A stretch of DNA of 64,000 nt. Source: Apoda limacodes (taxonomy: Eukaryota; Arthropoda; Insecta; Lepidoptera; Limacodidae). The notes beneath the pieces were generated by a model. It ran no database searches. It was not told where the DNA came from and was given only the letters and a program-made list of their open reading frames with translations. Both the position numbers and the translations under genes were made by a program. Shown one piece after another: positions 44,322 to 55,039 of the stretch. The stretch covers positions 5,709,001 to 5,773,000 of the forward strand of contig OX291553.1 of NCBI GenBank assembly GCA_946406115.1. The letters are read 5' to 3'. Positions within the stretch are counted from its first letter, which is position 1; each line of letters opens with the position of its first letter.

Positions 44322-45281
44322 TTACTTCTTTTTTTTAACAAATGTTTCCGAAACATCCCACAATTTGAGGCCAATATCAGTATCTTTGACAAGACTAGAA
44401 GGCACCGCCATCCGACAATCAGCGTAGTAGCCTCCACTGACTTCACTAACTTCTGGGTCAACAGCCAAATAAATTGTGGTCTGCGCTCCTTCCCACGGTG
44501 TTTTCATAAATGTTCTAAACAAAGGCCAAATATACTCCAATAACTTGATCTGAACGTTTTTTGGTGTTACTAATGTCGTATCTACTACACCTGGATGCAA
44601 ACTACTTACGGTAACACCTGTTCCTTTGAGTCTCCGACTCAATTCTGTGGTCCATACTACAAGACATAACTTCGAATTTCGATAAACATCAGCCGTATGA
44701 AATTTTTGAGAGTCTTTTTCCATATTAAGGTTCCGGAAGTCTATTTTACCAAAGCTGTGTGCTACTGATGATACATTGACTATACGACTTGGAGCAGAAG
44801 ATTTTAATAATGGCAGTAGCATATTTGTTAAGAGAAATGGTCCGAAATAGTTGATTTGCATTCCTTGCAGTAATCCATCTTCACTCTTAATATTTTCTGA
44901 ACTATAAACTCCTGCGTTATTGATTAATACATCTAGACGACTTTCAGTTTTAAGAATGTTTTCAGAAAATGATTTAATAGATTTGAACGATTTAAGATCA
45001 AGCAAATAGTAATGTATATCTTTATTACCAGTGTTTGTGATGATTTTTTTCCTGGTCTCTTCACCACGTTTTTCTTTGGTTGATGTAAATATTACTCGAG
45101 CACCTCTTTCTGCGAAGTCTTTTACTGTCTCGAATCCTATGCCGGAGCTACCACCAGTCACAATAACAGTTTTACCAACTAAATGTCTTTTACTTTTACA
45201 CACACCGCACATAAGTTTAAGGTATATCTTAAACAGTATAAGAAATACAATGTTTACTAAAATAAATGATATCAGAAGCAT
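44322..45281 (-). CDS. Retinol dehydrogenase-like short-chain dehydrogenase/reductase, third gene
   Basis: A 319-residue single-exon SDR, a distant paralogue of the 6.7 and 15.9 kb genes, sharing the CGxC...HLVGKTVI entry. It has a hydrophobic anchor at 1-20. TGGSSGIG is at 42-49, and the usual NADP-Arg position reads TST in the FTSTKEKRG stretch, so cofactor preference may differ. LDLKSF is at about 94-99, NNAG 121-124, NVSS 169-172, catalytic Tyr200/Lys204 in YRNSK, and LHPG 228-231. The C-terminus is a Lys cluster (KKKK), which resembles a cytosolic ER-retention tail but is not the strict KKxx form. Probably a membrane-bound oxidoreductase of lipophilic substrates. It lies in S2; its S1 partner is dead. 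Confidence 0.93.
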   Translation of the reverse strand: MLLISFILVNIVFLILFKIYLKLMCGVCKSKRHLVGKTVIVTGGSSGIGFETVKDFAERGARVIFTSTKEKRGEETRKKIITNTGNKDIHYYLLDLKSFKSIKSFSENILKTESRLDVLINNAGVYSSENIKSEDGLLQGMQINYFGPFLLTNMLLPLLKSSAPSRIVNVSSVAHSFGKIDFRNLNMEKDSQKFHTADVYRNSKLCLVVWTTELSRRLKGTGVTVSSLHPGVVDTTLVTPKNVQIKLLEYIWPLFRTFMKTPWEGAQTTIYLAVDPEVSEVSGGYYADCRMAVPSSLVKDTDIGLKLWDVSETFVKKKK

Positions 45282-45644
45282 CGTTTCGTATAGACACCTT
45301 GCTTACAACGGATATATTATTTCTAATATCTATTACTACTATCTACTATACGTTCAATTTTCTAAGCAAGAATGATATCACTTAACACTCCCACTTGCTT
45401 ATCACATTAATTTCATGAACAATGGAGATATCCATTAGATTAAAAAGGTATGTTTGTACTCAAAATCAGTTCTAAGAGTTCTTTCAGTCTGTTCATATAT
45501 CAGAGACTTTTGCCTTCTGAGTAATATGTGTTCCCTTAGCCTTTAACCTAAATTATTATACCTAATAGCTAATTTTGTTGACGTCACTATTGTCATGACC
45601 CTGGTACTATGCCAGATAACATGTCTAAATACTACATCTCGCTC
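45282..45644. other. Upstream region of the third SDR
   Basis: Shared in part with S1 (38648-38820). No clear core promoter motif was found. Confidence 0.4.
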
Positions 45645-45647
45645 AGA

Positions 45648-45793
45648 GCCACACTTGACCGATTTTTGGCGGCGTCCAGTCGGTCACGTCGCCATTATAA
45701 GTCTAGTGTGAATGAAGTGATGTTTGAGTAAGCGTTCATAAGCGTTGAGCGTTGCCACTCAAGAGACGCTAGCGAAGGTCGGTCAGGTGTGGC
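45648..45793. mobile_element. Short MITE with 15-bp terminal inverted repeats
   Basis: GCCACACTTGACCGA at 45648-45662 faces TCGGTCAGGTGTGGC at 45779-45793, which are reverse complements with one mismatch. It is 146 bp in all. A more decayed counterpart sits in S1 near 38826-38960, so it predates that duplication. No target-site duplication was resolved. Confidence 0.6.
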
Positions 45794-46394
45794 CCAACAC
45801 TTAGGCTAGAAACGCACTACAGGACGGAGGACACAGAGGAAGACGTAGAATTTTATAATAATAGCCGCGTTTTGTTGTGATGATCTTGCCATAGTGAACT
45901 AACCTCATAAGTTAGACACCGCGACATCGCATAGGCATTGACAATGAAACGCTTACAGTTTTGTAATTTTTTTTATATAGTACACATCTTTTATTTTATT
46001 GGAAGCTCCATCGTGTTTTATTGTTGGCTATTATGGTACATGGTACACTTAATCTATATATGAAGGCAACTTACCAAATAGAAAAAAAAACAGCTATTTA
46101 ATAGAAAAGTTGTTAATAGAAATAAAACCGTCCCTTTTGTTACTCTATACAACATACATATTATTATGTCAGCGTAAGATTGATAATTGTCGGAAAACAT
46201 AAATAACAAAAAAGGGTTTGGCACAAAAGCATAGGTTAGGTTATTGTATGTAGATTTCTCCAGCAAATCGAGAGAAACAATTGGAGGTTAGGTATATGAA
46301 TCTGTAATTATTGCTTCGTGAGTTTATATTTAAATTTACAGTCTTACGTTGAGATATTAAAAAATGGGCTTTTTCTTTCAGAGTGACAGTAGTT

Positions 46395-46900
46395 AACATG
46401 CCCGCAGTCGCAGTATCAAAATATTGTCGATGGTGCCAACAAATCCTGTAATTGCTGAACCGACTACTTCTGGTGTCAATTGCTAGTGTTGCTAAGCCTA
46501 CATTTTCTTTTAAGGATACGCATCCAAATAATTATATGACTACTTTACCTTCGGTAGAATCCGATCCGTGTCTTGGTTTAAGTGAGCCGACATTCTCTTC
46601 GAGGGACCTACACTCAATTTCTTATGGATAAAAGAATTAACAGGAGAACCCTTTTTATATTTCTGATGATTTTCTTTTAGATGAAGATTATGTTACATCA
46701 AGTTTAGATGTATCTAGTGATTCAGATACTTCTACAAATATAATCAACAACTCACAGTCAGATAGCGTTATTATTCCTGAGAAGCCTGAAGTACCAACTA
46801 ACTATAAAATAGAACAAAATATGATATATTTTGTTGGCGAAATAAAAAACGAAAAAGGTATAATTAAGTCAAGGTCCTATCCTATTTTTAAATTATGATT
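46395..46900 (+). pseudogene. Decayed ORF with an acidic Ser/Asp-rich stretch, unidentified
   Basis: From about 46499 one frame reads with only two stops (near 46627 and 46636) to a TGA near 46900. It contains two similar pieces, KPTFSFKD and EPTFSSRD, and then an acidic run rich in Ser and Asp (DVSSDSDTSTN), followed by IYFVGEIKNEKG. I recognise no domain. It may be the N-terminal part of a transposon protein or a decayed host gene. It abuts a non-LTR fragment. Confidence 0.35.
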
Positions 46901-47665
46901 AATGACCTATCCGATGTCATAAAACAAGCACAATGCTTGATGTTTGTCGACGATCCTTAGCTTTTCTTAGGGGTGAGCTCTGCATCCGACAAAGACGATC
47001 TGCAATCGGATATAAACAGTCTCGGATTGAAGTGACATTAATCACCTACACTTCAACCCTAATAAGTGCAAAGTGATGACATTCACAAGATCTACGAACC
47101 CCAAGCACCACGACTATTACCTCTCAGGCACTGTTTTGACCAGAGTCGATGAGATTCGTGATCTTGGCTTAATCCTCGATTCTCGTCTTGACTTCCCGCA
47201 GCATATCACGACAATTACCAAGGCAGCTTACAAAACACTTGGTTTAGTCATGCATCAAACTACTGCGTTCCAGAACTGTAGACCGGCGGGTTATAACGCA
47301 ATAGTTTGGGAGCCAAACGAAGCAAAGTACTGCACTATTATAGAAAAAGTCCACAAAAAATTCTGCCGCTTCTTCTATAAAAAGCAATTCGGCTTTTATC
47401 CGCTTCTGTATTCGTCACTCTTTGTATCGGGCATGGTCGGTCTTGACACTCTGGAATCACGAAGAAAAATGCAGGCAGTCTTGCATTACCACTCGTTGCT
47501 CCAGAACAAGAACGACAATCCTTCGGCTTTGACGGACATCAAGCTGTTCGTACCCGACCGAGCGACGCGAGGCGCAGACGCGGACAGTGTACCGCGTCGC
47601 CGGCGCCCGCTACTGACCGTGCCCAGCACGCGCACTCGCGCCCACCCCACGTACTCTCATGCTCC
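46885..47665 (+). pseudogene. Jockey-type RT fragment (C-terminal half)
   Basis: It starts at the MINDLSDVIKQAQCLMFVDD block, where the FADD core has become FVDD. Frame breaks follow near 46955-47070. A 219-codon ORF (47073-47732) then gives the C-terminal domain: VMTFTR-like entry, LTRVDEIRDLGLILDSRLDF, AYKTLGLVMHQTTAF, YNAIVWEPNEAKY, FCRFFYKKQFGFYPLLY, SGMVGLDTLESRRK. It is near-contiguous with lepidopteran Jockey/R1-group RT C-termini. A deletion in the NCR...YNAIVW region and the missing N-terminal half make it dead. Confidence 0.8.
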
Positions 47666-47732
47666 TCAACTCTTTTATATCATCATAAGACGTGGATCTG
47701 TTCCAATTTACACCTCGGCAAATCGTATTTGA

Positions 47733-48785
47733 CACAAATGCGTATGTATTGGCTATTAAAAGTAAATTTGTCTCTCATTTATGTTTCCTCAACGTTATAT
47801 TTATGTTTCTTTTTTTTATTAAACAATAAGTTTGTGTTTTTTTTTTTCATGTAGGATATGATGAGCAGAATTCATATTTGTTGGCTCAAGTGTATTAAAT
47901 TTAAATTTAGGTTAAACTATTTTATTATTTTACTTAAATTTTCTCTTTTCTTTCAATCACTTTTTTTTGTTCACATGCGTTTTTTCCCTTTATTATATAT
48001 GATAATCTACTCCGTTCCGTTCCGTTCCAGCGTCTTACCAGCCAGCGTTCCACTGCAAGGACTCAAGGAACGGGTCACATAGGAAAAGAACTGTCGATGA
48101 GAGGGTTCTGTAGAGTGCTCAAAACTGCGGGCTGGAACAGCGCAAACTTTTTGCAAAAAGGTGGTAATTGAATAAACGGAGGGTCCTCAACCACTGGAAG
48201 GTATGCGGCGCTTCCAGTCCGCATTTGTGAGTGATTCTAGAAGTGTCCCGTCTATCTCATTGCATTCCTATGTGTGCCTATTACCTCTGCCCAAGACACC
48301 AGTAAGACAGAGTAGATAGGGCAGGTAGTGTAGGACTTCGCAGTCTAGAATGTGGAGTGGGAAGGATAGAGCCGACCGGTACGAGCACCCTTTAGCCAGC
48401 AGGATGATAAATATATACAAGTGTTTATATATACAAGAAGGGAAAAATTACTGCTTTGCCGTTTGTGGTCTGCGTGCTGGCTTCTAGACTCTTCTGTGTT
48501 CTAATTCTTCTTTGATGGTATTCATTTGCACCAGCTTCTTCAGTTTATATCCGTGTAGCTTTTAGTAGTTTCCAATTAGCATTACACCTCCGAGTTTTTT
48601 TGTTGCTTGACTGGCGTTCCATCTTATGCATTCTTTTGTCTTGTAATGGTATTCAGTTTACGTCGTTAATAAGGCATTTTCGATTAGTTTCTGTTATCGG
48701 TAGGTTAAGCATAGATTTAGATATTCAATGAATGAATGTTTTTCTGTAGCAGTGTTCTGTTCCAACACTTGTGTTTTATTTTCCC
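47733..48785. other. Unassigned, partly GC-richer
   Basis: 47820-48000 is T-rich. 48000-48420 is less AT-rich, with (TCCGT)n at 48011-48028, but no readable domain. The text from 48480 on begins to resemble the array units (TTCTTCAGTTTATATCC). Confidence 0.4.
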
Positions 48786-48789
48786 TTAG

Positions 48790-51310
48790 TGGCAGCTTTT
48801 ATATTCAGTGTCTGGTTCCTGAGCTTCAGTTACTATTCTTAGATATGCCTACCATAGTACTCCTAGTTCGTGAAAGGGCATAGCCAATGCGCAAAAAAAA
48901 AGATTTTCTTCTTTTGTTTTCTTTAGTTCAGCAGAGATCTTACAGTTGCGTTTTTTTTTAATTATTTATTTGCAGTTTGTAGATTCCATTTTTAGTTGGG
49001 TTGTCTCCGAAAAGTGTCTATAGCCGTAAATATTAAATTGACTCCACAAAAGTGTCGGAAGCTCGTAGGAGATTGTAGGTGGTTGCAGTAGCGGTAGATG
49101 GGTGGGATTGGCTTTTCTGTCCTCGGGATGAAGGACTCGTCGGCGGTGACACGTCGCTACTCGGATGGCTTGATTTAGCGTCCAGATTTTTTTATACTAT
49201 TAGCACTGTTTAGTTTCAGTGTTCTGTTTCCATAGCTTTACTGGTGCGTCTAAGCAGTACCTAAAATTCGATAGTAGTTTCATCTTTTGTAGCTGAATTC
49301 CATCGTTTGGGTTTTTTATTTCTTAATTGACAGTTTTTCGTTTTTCTCATCCTGTTCCCATAATCTCAGTAACCTTTTTAGGCGTTATTTTTAAGTAAAT
49401 TATAAATGGATGTTATCCTTGTTTATTCGTTCTTGCAGCGGCCTTTCAACACTTACGTTTCAGTTTATTATAGCAGTTTTCAGTTTTGGTGTCCTTTTGA
49501 CAAAGCTTCATTTATTATTGTTCGTTAAGATAAGATTGAAAAATAAAAATATTTAATGGCGTAGCTGAATTACATTGTAGCACAATTTTAATTGCTGTAT
49601 TTTTTATTATTATTTATTGACATTTTTCAGTTTCTTTGTCCTTTTATAGTAGCTTCAGTTCCTTTTTTAGGTGTACCTATCTAAGTGGACCTATCTATCA
49701 TAAATGGAGTTAGTTAGAGAAGTGTAACGTCGATCTTTTAAGGAGGTATCCAACACATGCGTTTTTGTTTGTTTATCTGTAATTTTCAGTTTCGTTATCT
49801 TATTTCCCGTAGCTTAAGTTTCTTTTTTAAGCATAGCTAGTAAAAAATATAAATTAATATAATTATATTAATATAACCAAGATTTTTTTGTTTTAAAGGA
49901 AGTATTCCAACCATTGAGTTTTTCGTTTCTTTGTGTTCAGTTTCAGCTTCCTATTCCCATAGCTCAGTAACTATTTTCAGGCATATCGAATTAAATGATA
50001 AATTGAAGCAGTCATAGAGTAGTGACATTCCATTGTAGCTAACTGTAGTAGACAGATTCCCAACAATTGCATTTTTTAAGTAAGTCATAGATAAACTTAA
50101 CCAATAACATAATTTCGATGTCTTAAGGGAGTACGAGTATTTAATACATTTAAGTTTTTGCTTCTTTATTGACAGCTTTAAATTTCAGTGTTCTTTTTGC
50201 ATGTCTTCAGTTACTATTTTAAGGCGTGGTACCTAAGTAGATTTTAAATGAAAATAACTGTAACTTAATACTTGTGAAGAGAACGTCGAACTCTTGCGTT
50301 TTTTGTTTCTTTGTTGGCAGTATTCTGTTTTAGCTCCCTATTCCTTAGAGCTTTAGTTATTATTTTTTTAGTTAATATACTTCAGTTTAATGATGAATGG
50401 AGATATTAATGCAGTAGTTTCATTTTTCTGTAGGTGAATCCCAATAATCAGGTTTTTTTTTAAATCATAAATGTATGTAACCAATAAAATAATTTCGTTG
50501 TTTTAAGGGAGTGTTGACGTTGACGTTGACGTTGACGCTTCTGTTTCTTTATTGACGGTGTTTAGTTTCTGTGTCCTTTTTTGCATAGCTTTAGTTACTG
50601 TTTTCAGGCGTATCTAAATATATTATAATCATCTGAAGCGAACGTCAAACCTTTGCGTTTTTTGTTTCTTTATATGGCAGTATTCTATTACGGGTCTCAA
50701 TTCCCATAGTTTCAGTATAGTGACTGATGAGTTTCAGGCGTTTTAGGCGTACCTAATTAAATAATAAGTAGAAATCAATACTCATAAAGTAGATTTATTC
50801 TGTTGTAGCTGAGTCCCAACGATTACGCTTTAGTTTTTTGTGACTTTTTCAGGCGTACTTTATCAAGTGGGTAACAAATGGATATAATTAATAAATTAAG
50901 CTCGGGCTTTCGTGTGAATATTCTAGCACTTTTGATTATTTGTTGGCATTGTTCGGGCTTAATATCCATGACTTCAGTTACTTTTTTAGGCGTATTTAAG
51001 TAGGTGTCAAAAGGTAGGTTGATGGAATTTATTTATCTTATAGTAGACTTACTTACATTTCTTTTTATTCTTTATTAACTGATTTCTTCTCCTGTTATCA
51101 TAGCTTCAGTAACCTTTTTCAGGTGTACATAAGTGGATCATAAATGAAAAACAACCGTGAGTTGATGTCATCCTTTTGTGGAGTTATTTCGGCGCTTGTT
51201 GGGTAATTGGGCTTTTGCCCATGAGAACGTACCCGTCATGAGGTACGGCATATATGCATCTTTATTTTAGGCGTACCTAAGTAGATAATAAATAAAAATA
51301 ATAGTCATTT
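48790..51310 (+). repeat. Diverged tandem array, about 15 units, base period near 145 bp
   Basis: A core of the form CAGT.TTCAGTTTCAGTGTCC..., CCATAGCTTCAGTTACT and TTTTCAGGCGTACCTAAGTAG, then ATAAATGG, recurs with ends near 48840, 49255, 49380, 49525, 49680, 49835, 49980, 50222, 50370, 50607, 50747, 50872, 50989, 51121 and 51270. Spacing is usually 117-155 bp. Two intervals are about 240 bp because they carry an extra module containing ACCAATAA.ATAATTTCG and TTAAGGGAG, giving a higher-order pattern. Units are diverged, so the array is old. No protein frame is kept. Confidence 0.82.
50514..50537 (+). repeat. (TTGACG)n microrepeat inside the array
   Basis: Four tandem copies of the hexamer TTGACG within one array unit. 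Confidence 0.9.
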
Positions 51311-53230
51311 AGTTCTCACAATTTTTATTTGATTTATCATTAGTGGTGATTAGTTTCGTAATTAAGGTAGTAGTCGTACAGCTTATTTATAGGTTTCCTA
51401 GTGTATACTGATCAACGGTAGATTTTGATGCAGTAGTTGGTATTTTCCGGTGCAGTACCTATTCAAAGTCATTGTGTTTCTAAATTTATTGGTGGTCTTT
51501 GGTTCCGATTGGGCCAGTCGGTCAGTATACGTTATAGCATATATACTATTGTTTGCTGTGATAGTTTTTTCTTCGGCAACTTTTGAGTGTTTGTCTGTCT
51601 TCTGATTTTTTTAAAATGCAATATTCAAGTATACCCATAGCATGAAAAATGGAAGTATCCTCTATTCTGTACACCTATTATGTCGATTCTTATTTTTTTT
51701 TTGTTTAGTTTTTAGAATGTTTTTTTACAATTCGTTTTAGGGTCATTTTTTTCCACTGAACACGCTGTTTTGTTCTTTGGTTCTGGAGTTTGACAACAAA
51801 GTATTTTCATTTCTTTTAATAAATTGATTCCAGGATCCTCCCGTTCAATAACCGCCCTTAATTACCATTAAAACCTTCTTTATACTTACCAGTTGCAACT
51901 ATGAGCGTGTCTTTACCGTGTCTAGATAGCAATGTTTTGTATAATGCTGTGGATGACAGAGTCGTATGATCACCGCGTGTCTTTCTGGTAGTGTTGCGAT
52001 GCCCTAACTAGTATTGCTTTCATTTACATGTTTATGTACATATGTATCATTTAATTCAAATATAAAACACTCATTATGTTAAATAGTGTGGATATCTTGT
52101 CGGTGTCTATCTGTTAAGTACCTACTTACATATTCGTCAGTCTTATCGTTGCCTATGATAGTTGTTCCATTTTGGTACTAAAATAAGTTTAAAAATTAAC
52201 CAGCTTATGAGTAGATTTATTTAAAGAGCACTTAAAATCTAGAAATTCGATAATAAAAACTATTTTTTTTTTGGACCTGCAATTCACAGAAAATCGTTAT
52301 TAAATTTTACCTAATGTACATAATATTATTATTATTATTAGCCTATGTTGATAATTGACTATGAATAATCATACATTTATGAAAATCAATTTTAATTTTT
52401 AATTTAGGTCTCAATGTTCAGTTTTATTATTTCGTTAGGTTCTTTACCTAACTACAAAACTTGACAGTGGTTAGACTTACTTGGAAATAAAATACCCAGC
52501 TCCATACTAATTCGGTACAAGTCTTTTACAGTTCACATAACAGCTCTAATGTAGTAGTGCCTGCGTGGTAATGCAATGACAATGAATGGTTTGTAACGTT
52601 GGTTCATAGGTTTACTTATATTTTAAAGTCACTTATGTGATAAAAAAAATGATTCAGAATTTTAAAGTTTGCAAATTGAACCACAAGACAGATCTTCATT
52701 CACCAAATCCATCGATATGAATTTATCGACACAGCTCCACCCTAATACTTTTCAAACTGGCCTCCGCCCTTCTCGATCAAGATTAGTTCAGTCATTGCTC
52801 ATTCAAAATTTTCTGGGTACTATTAGAAATATAACACTTCTATCTCGTCTTACAATGCTCTGTAGTTACACTAATTACCTTACATGACCGGCAACAATGT
52901 CCAATAAATAAACACTTATTAAAAAATATTTAAATTTATTAAAAAATATTAATCGCTTTCCTAGTACACTAGTAGTAGTACCTAGAACAGTATGTTCAGC
53001 TAAAGCTGTCAGTTTAAAATTGTTTAAACCAAGCAACTAGGTACCTACATGACATTACATTAACATTGTGAAACACCTCAATGAAATAAGTTATCGATTT
53101 TTGAGGCGTTTGATTTACACGTACTCATTTTTAGAGTTTTAGTTATAGACTTCGTAGATACCTATAATTGCTGCTGGAAACAAGATCTGACTACCTATCA
53201 AAGAAACTCGGAGAATAAATATTTATCTAT
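51311..53230. other. No gene recognised
   Basis: About 1.9 kb of AT-rich sequence. The 72-codon ORF at 52669-52887 has no recognisable motif. Confidence 0.45.
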
Positions 53231-53233
53231 TAT

Positions 53234-54427
53234 TCATAGGTGAATGCTCCTATTACCAGCCTCCCCCCAAATATCAGCCGGGCGTGCTTTTTTCTGTGAT
53301 AAATAATTAAATGCAAAATAATAATTAACATGCATGAAGCAACATAATATCTTCAACTATGGTCTATTTTTAAAAGAATATATATTTACGACGAAAACTG
53401 TCAATTATCATGCCTATCCCTTCGTTAGGGTTCTTTCAATCTCCATTTCACTGATTGTTATGCCAATACATACAAAATTTAACAAAAACGCGTGATTTTG
53501 CTGGACACTTAGTAAGCAATATTTCACTAACTTTGATGCAAAGATATGTTTTTATAATTTAAGGGAACAAGTTTAAATATTTCACACATTAATAAGAACA
53601 ATTAAGTAAATTTTCCTCTGGATTTAGAATTTAATAAAGGGCTGACGTTTGGTCCATTTTTTTGTATGGCGTGCCATATATCAGCCGGGGTGGCTGAACT
53701 TTGGTACCGGAAGTGTTCCAAATATCAGCCACCACTTATATTTTTGTTTGCGATTGTACTTTTTCGTACCTAACATTATTTATTACATGGTAAAATATGT
53801 CTTTCTGCTATAGTTTTACTTACTAGCTTCCTTAGCTTTCATATGATTATATCGTCATTCATTAACTAAAATAATAACATATTAATTGTGGAGTACAATC
53901 ATAACCATGAGTCTTTTTTATTATTTTGTTAAAAGTTATTTTTTATCTTCAAACCTTTACGGCATTTATCCCAAGGAGGGTGGAACAGTGGAACGCACCC
54001 ACTCATTATTTAGGAGATTGTTTATTTTCACCAACTCTTTTAGTCCTACATGACAGGGGGTGAGCCCATCACCGCAACACTCTTTGTAATGCAATATAAC
54101 TGGACTTAGGAGGCTTTATATATGTCGACGATGCAGGGGTCAACTTGATTTTCGGTAAAGGGTAGAAGGCAAAAAGACTAACATGGAATACTTATAACTC
54201 TGTTAAATCGGAGATTCACGTACAAATCCTACAAAATTCACAAAAACTTGTTTTTTAATAGTTTTACTAGTATTTTGTCATTTTTATGCATAATTATGCA
54301 AACTCAACATTGCAAGCTACAAGTAACGAGTAAGAGTCTTAGGTTATTGTTTAATATGAGAACGTAGTAACCATTTAAAGTTGAAAAAAAAAAGTTAGGG
54401 GGCTGATATATGGGTCATTCACTATAG
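53234..54427. mobile_element. Candidate TIR element with repeated ATATCAGCC motifs
   Basis: The left edge ATAGGTGAATGCTCC...CAGCC (from 53237) resembles the inverse of the right edge GGCTGATATATGGGTCATTCACTAT (about 54408-54426), an imperfect inverted repeat of about 30 bases. The motif ATATCAGCC occurs near 53267, 53679 and 53727, and inverted near 54410. No transposase and no clear target-site duplication were seen, so superfamily and exact ends are uncertain. Confidence 0.45.
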
Positions 54428-54705
54428 GTACTATTTGTTTGCCGTATGCTAACTATGATTTACGTGTATTATTTAATAAGTTATATGATATCACATCACA
54501 CAGACACCGCAAGCCACTCGGTATTATTTTATTGCATATCGTGTATATGTAATAGGTACCTATAACTTTGATGTTAATAAATTTAATCATTAAGGCGCAT
54601 ATAGCAGCTAACTAGCGCCGCCATTAGACATCCCTAACCTTCCCCTCGCAGAAAACGAACTCCTAAAATCCAAATGTCGCAAATACAAAACTAGTCACAA
54701 GCCGC

Positions 54706-54718
54706 TTCTAGAAGGTTC
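54706..54718 (+). promoter_or_regulatory. Heat-shock element (three perfect pentamers)
   Basis: TTCTAGAAGGTTC is an exact TTCnnGAAnnTTC, the minimal trimeric binding site of heat-shock factor. It lies 88 bp upstream of a TATA box at 54806. By chance this 9-fixed-base motif should occur less than once in a 64-kb window per strand, so it is noteworthy but not proof. Confidence 0.5.
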
Positions 54719-54805
54719 CATACAGCTTCCAAGCAACATCCGTGAGATGCAGCTAGCAATTCTGCCAAAAACGGCCACTTTTAGCCACAGACATTACTTA
54801 GAAAC

Positions 54806-54814
54806 TATATAAAA
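54806..54814 (+). promoter_or_regulatory. TATA box candidate downstream of the HSE
   Basis: TATATAAAA in a locally less AT-rich stretch (54600-54950). A start about 30 bp downstream (near 54838) would precede ATGGCGTCGCCAGCG at 54906, with a good AATCCA leader. That reading frame is only 16 codons. A 64-codon ORF begins at 54832 in another frame. No known heat-shock protein is encoded. Confidence 0.4.
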
Positions 54815-55039
54815 CCTTCCAAAAATAGCCTATGACCAGTTCCACATTTGCGACATCTGGACTTCAGAAACTCGCCCTCTACGAAGAGAACATCAAGAAA
54901 ATCCAATGGCGTCGCCAGCGGGCTGTAAGAGGGTCCTTAAGCACGAAAGAAGGTGAAAATGTAAATGGTCCGATAAATACGAACATTGTACCTTATAATC
55001 ACTCATATAAACAAATATGGATTTAATAAACCCCATGTT

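Larger units (their letters stand above)
42572..46385. repeat. Older segmental duplication, copy S2 (intact SDR)
   Basis: Counterpart of 37140-40100, carrying the intact SDR gene. It begins with a decayed fragment of the Jockey-type family (42572-42965) and ends near TCTTACGTTGAGATAT...AAAAAATGGGCT (46343-46372). It retains about 1.1 kb downstream of the gene that S1 has lost. Confidence 0.85.

Noticed and set aside
48790..51310. Reading the tandem array as a repetitive protein
   Set aside because: Unit lengths are not multiples of three in common and no frame stays open across units on either strand.
54832..55026. 64-codon ORF downstream of the HSE/TATA pair as a heat-shock protein
   Set aside because: No small-HSP, HSP70 or other chaperone motif; kept only as promoter context.
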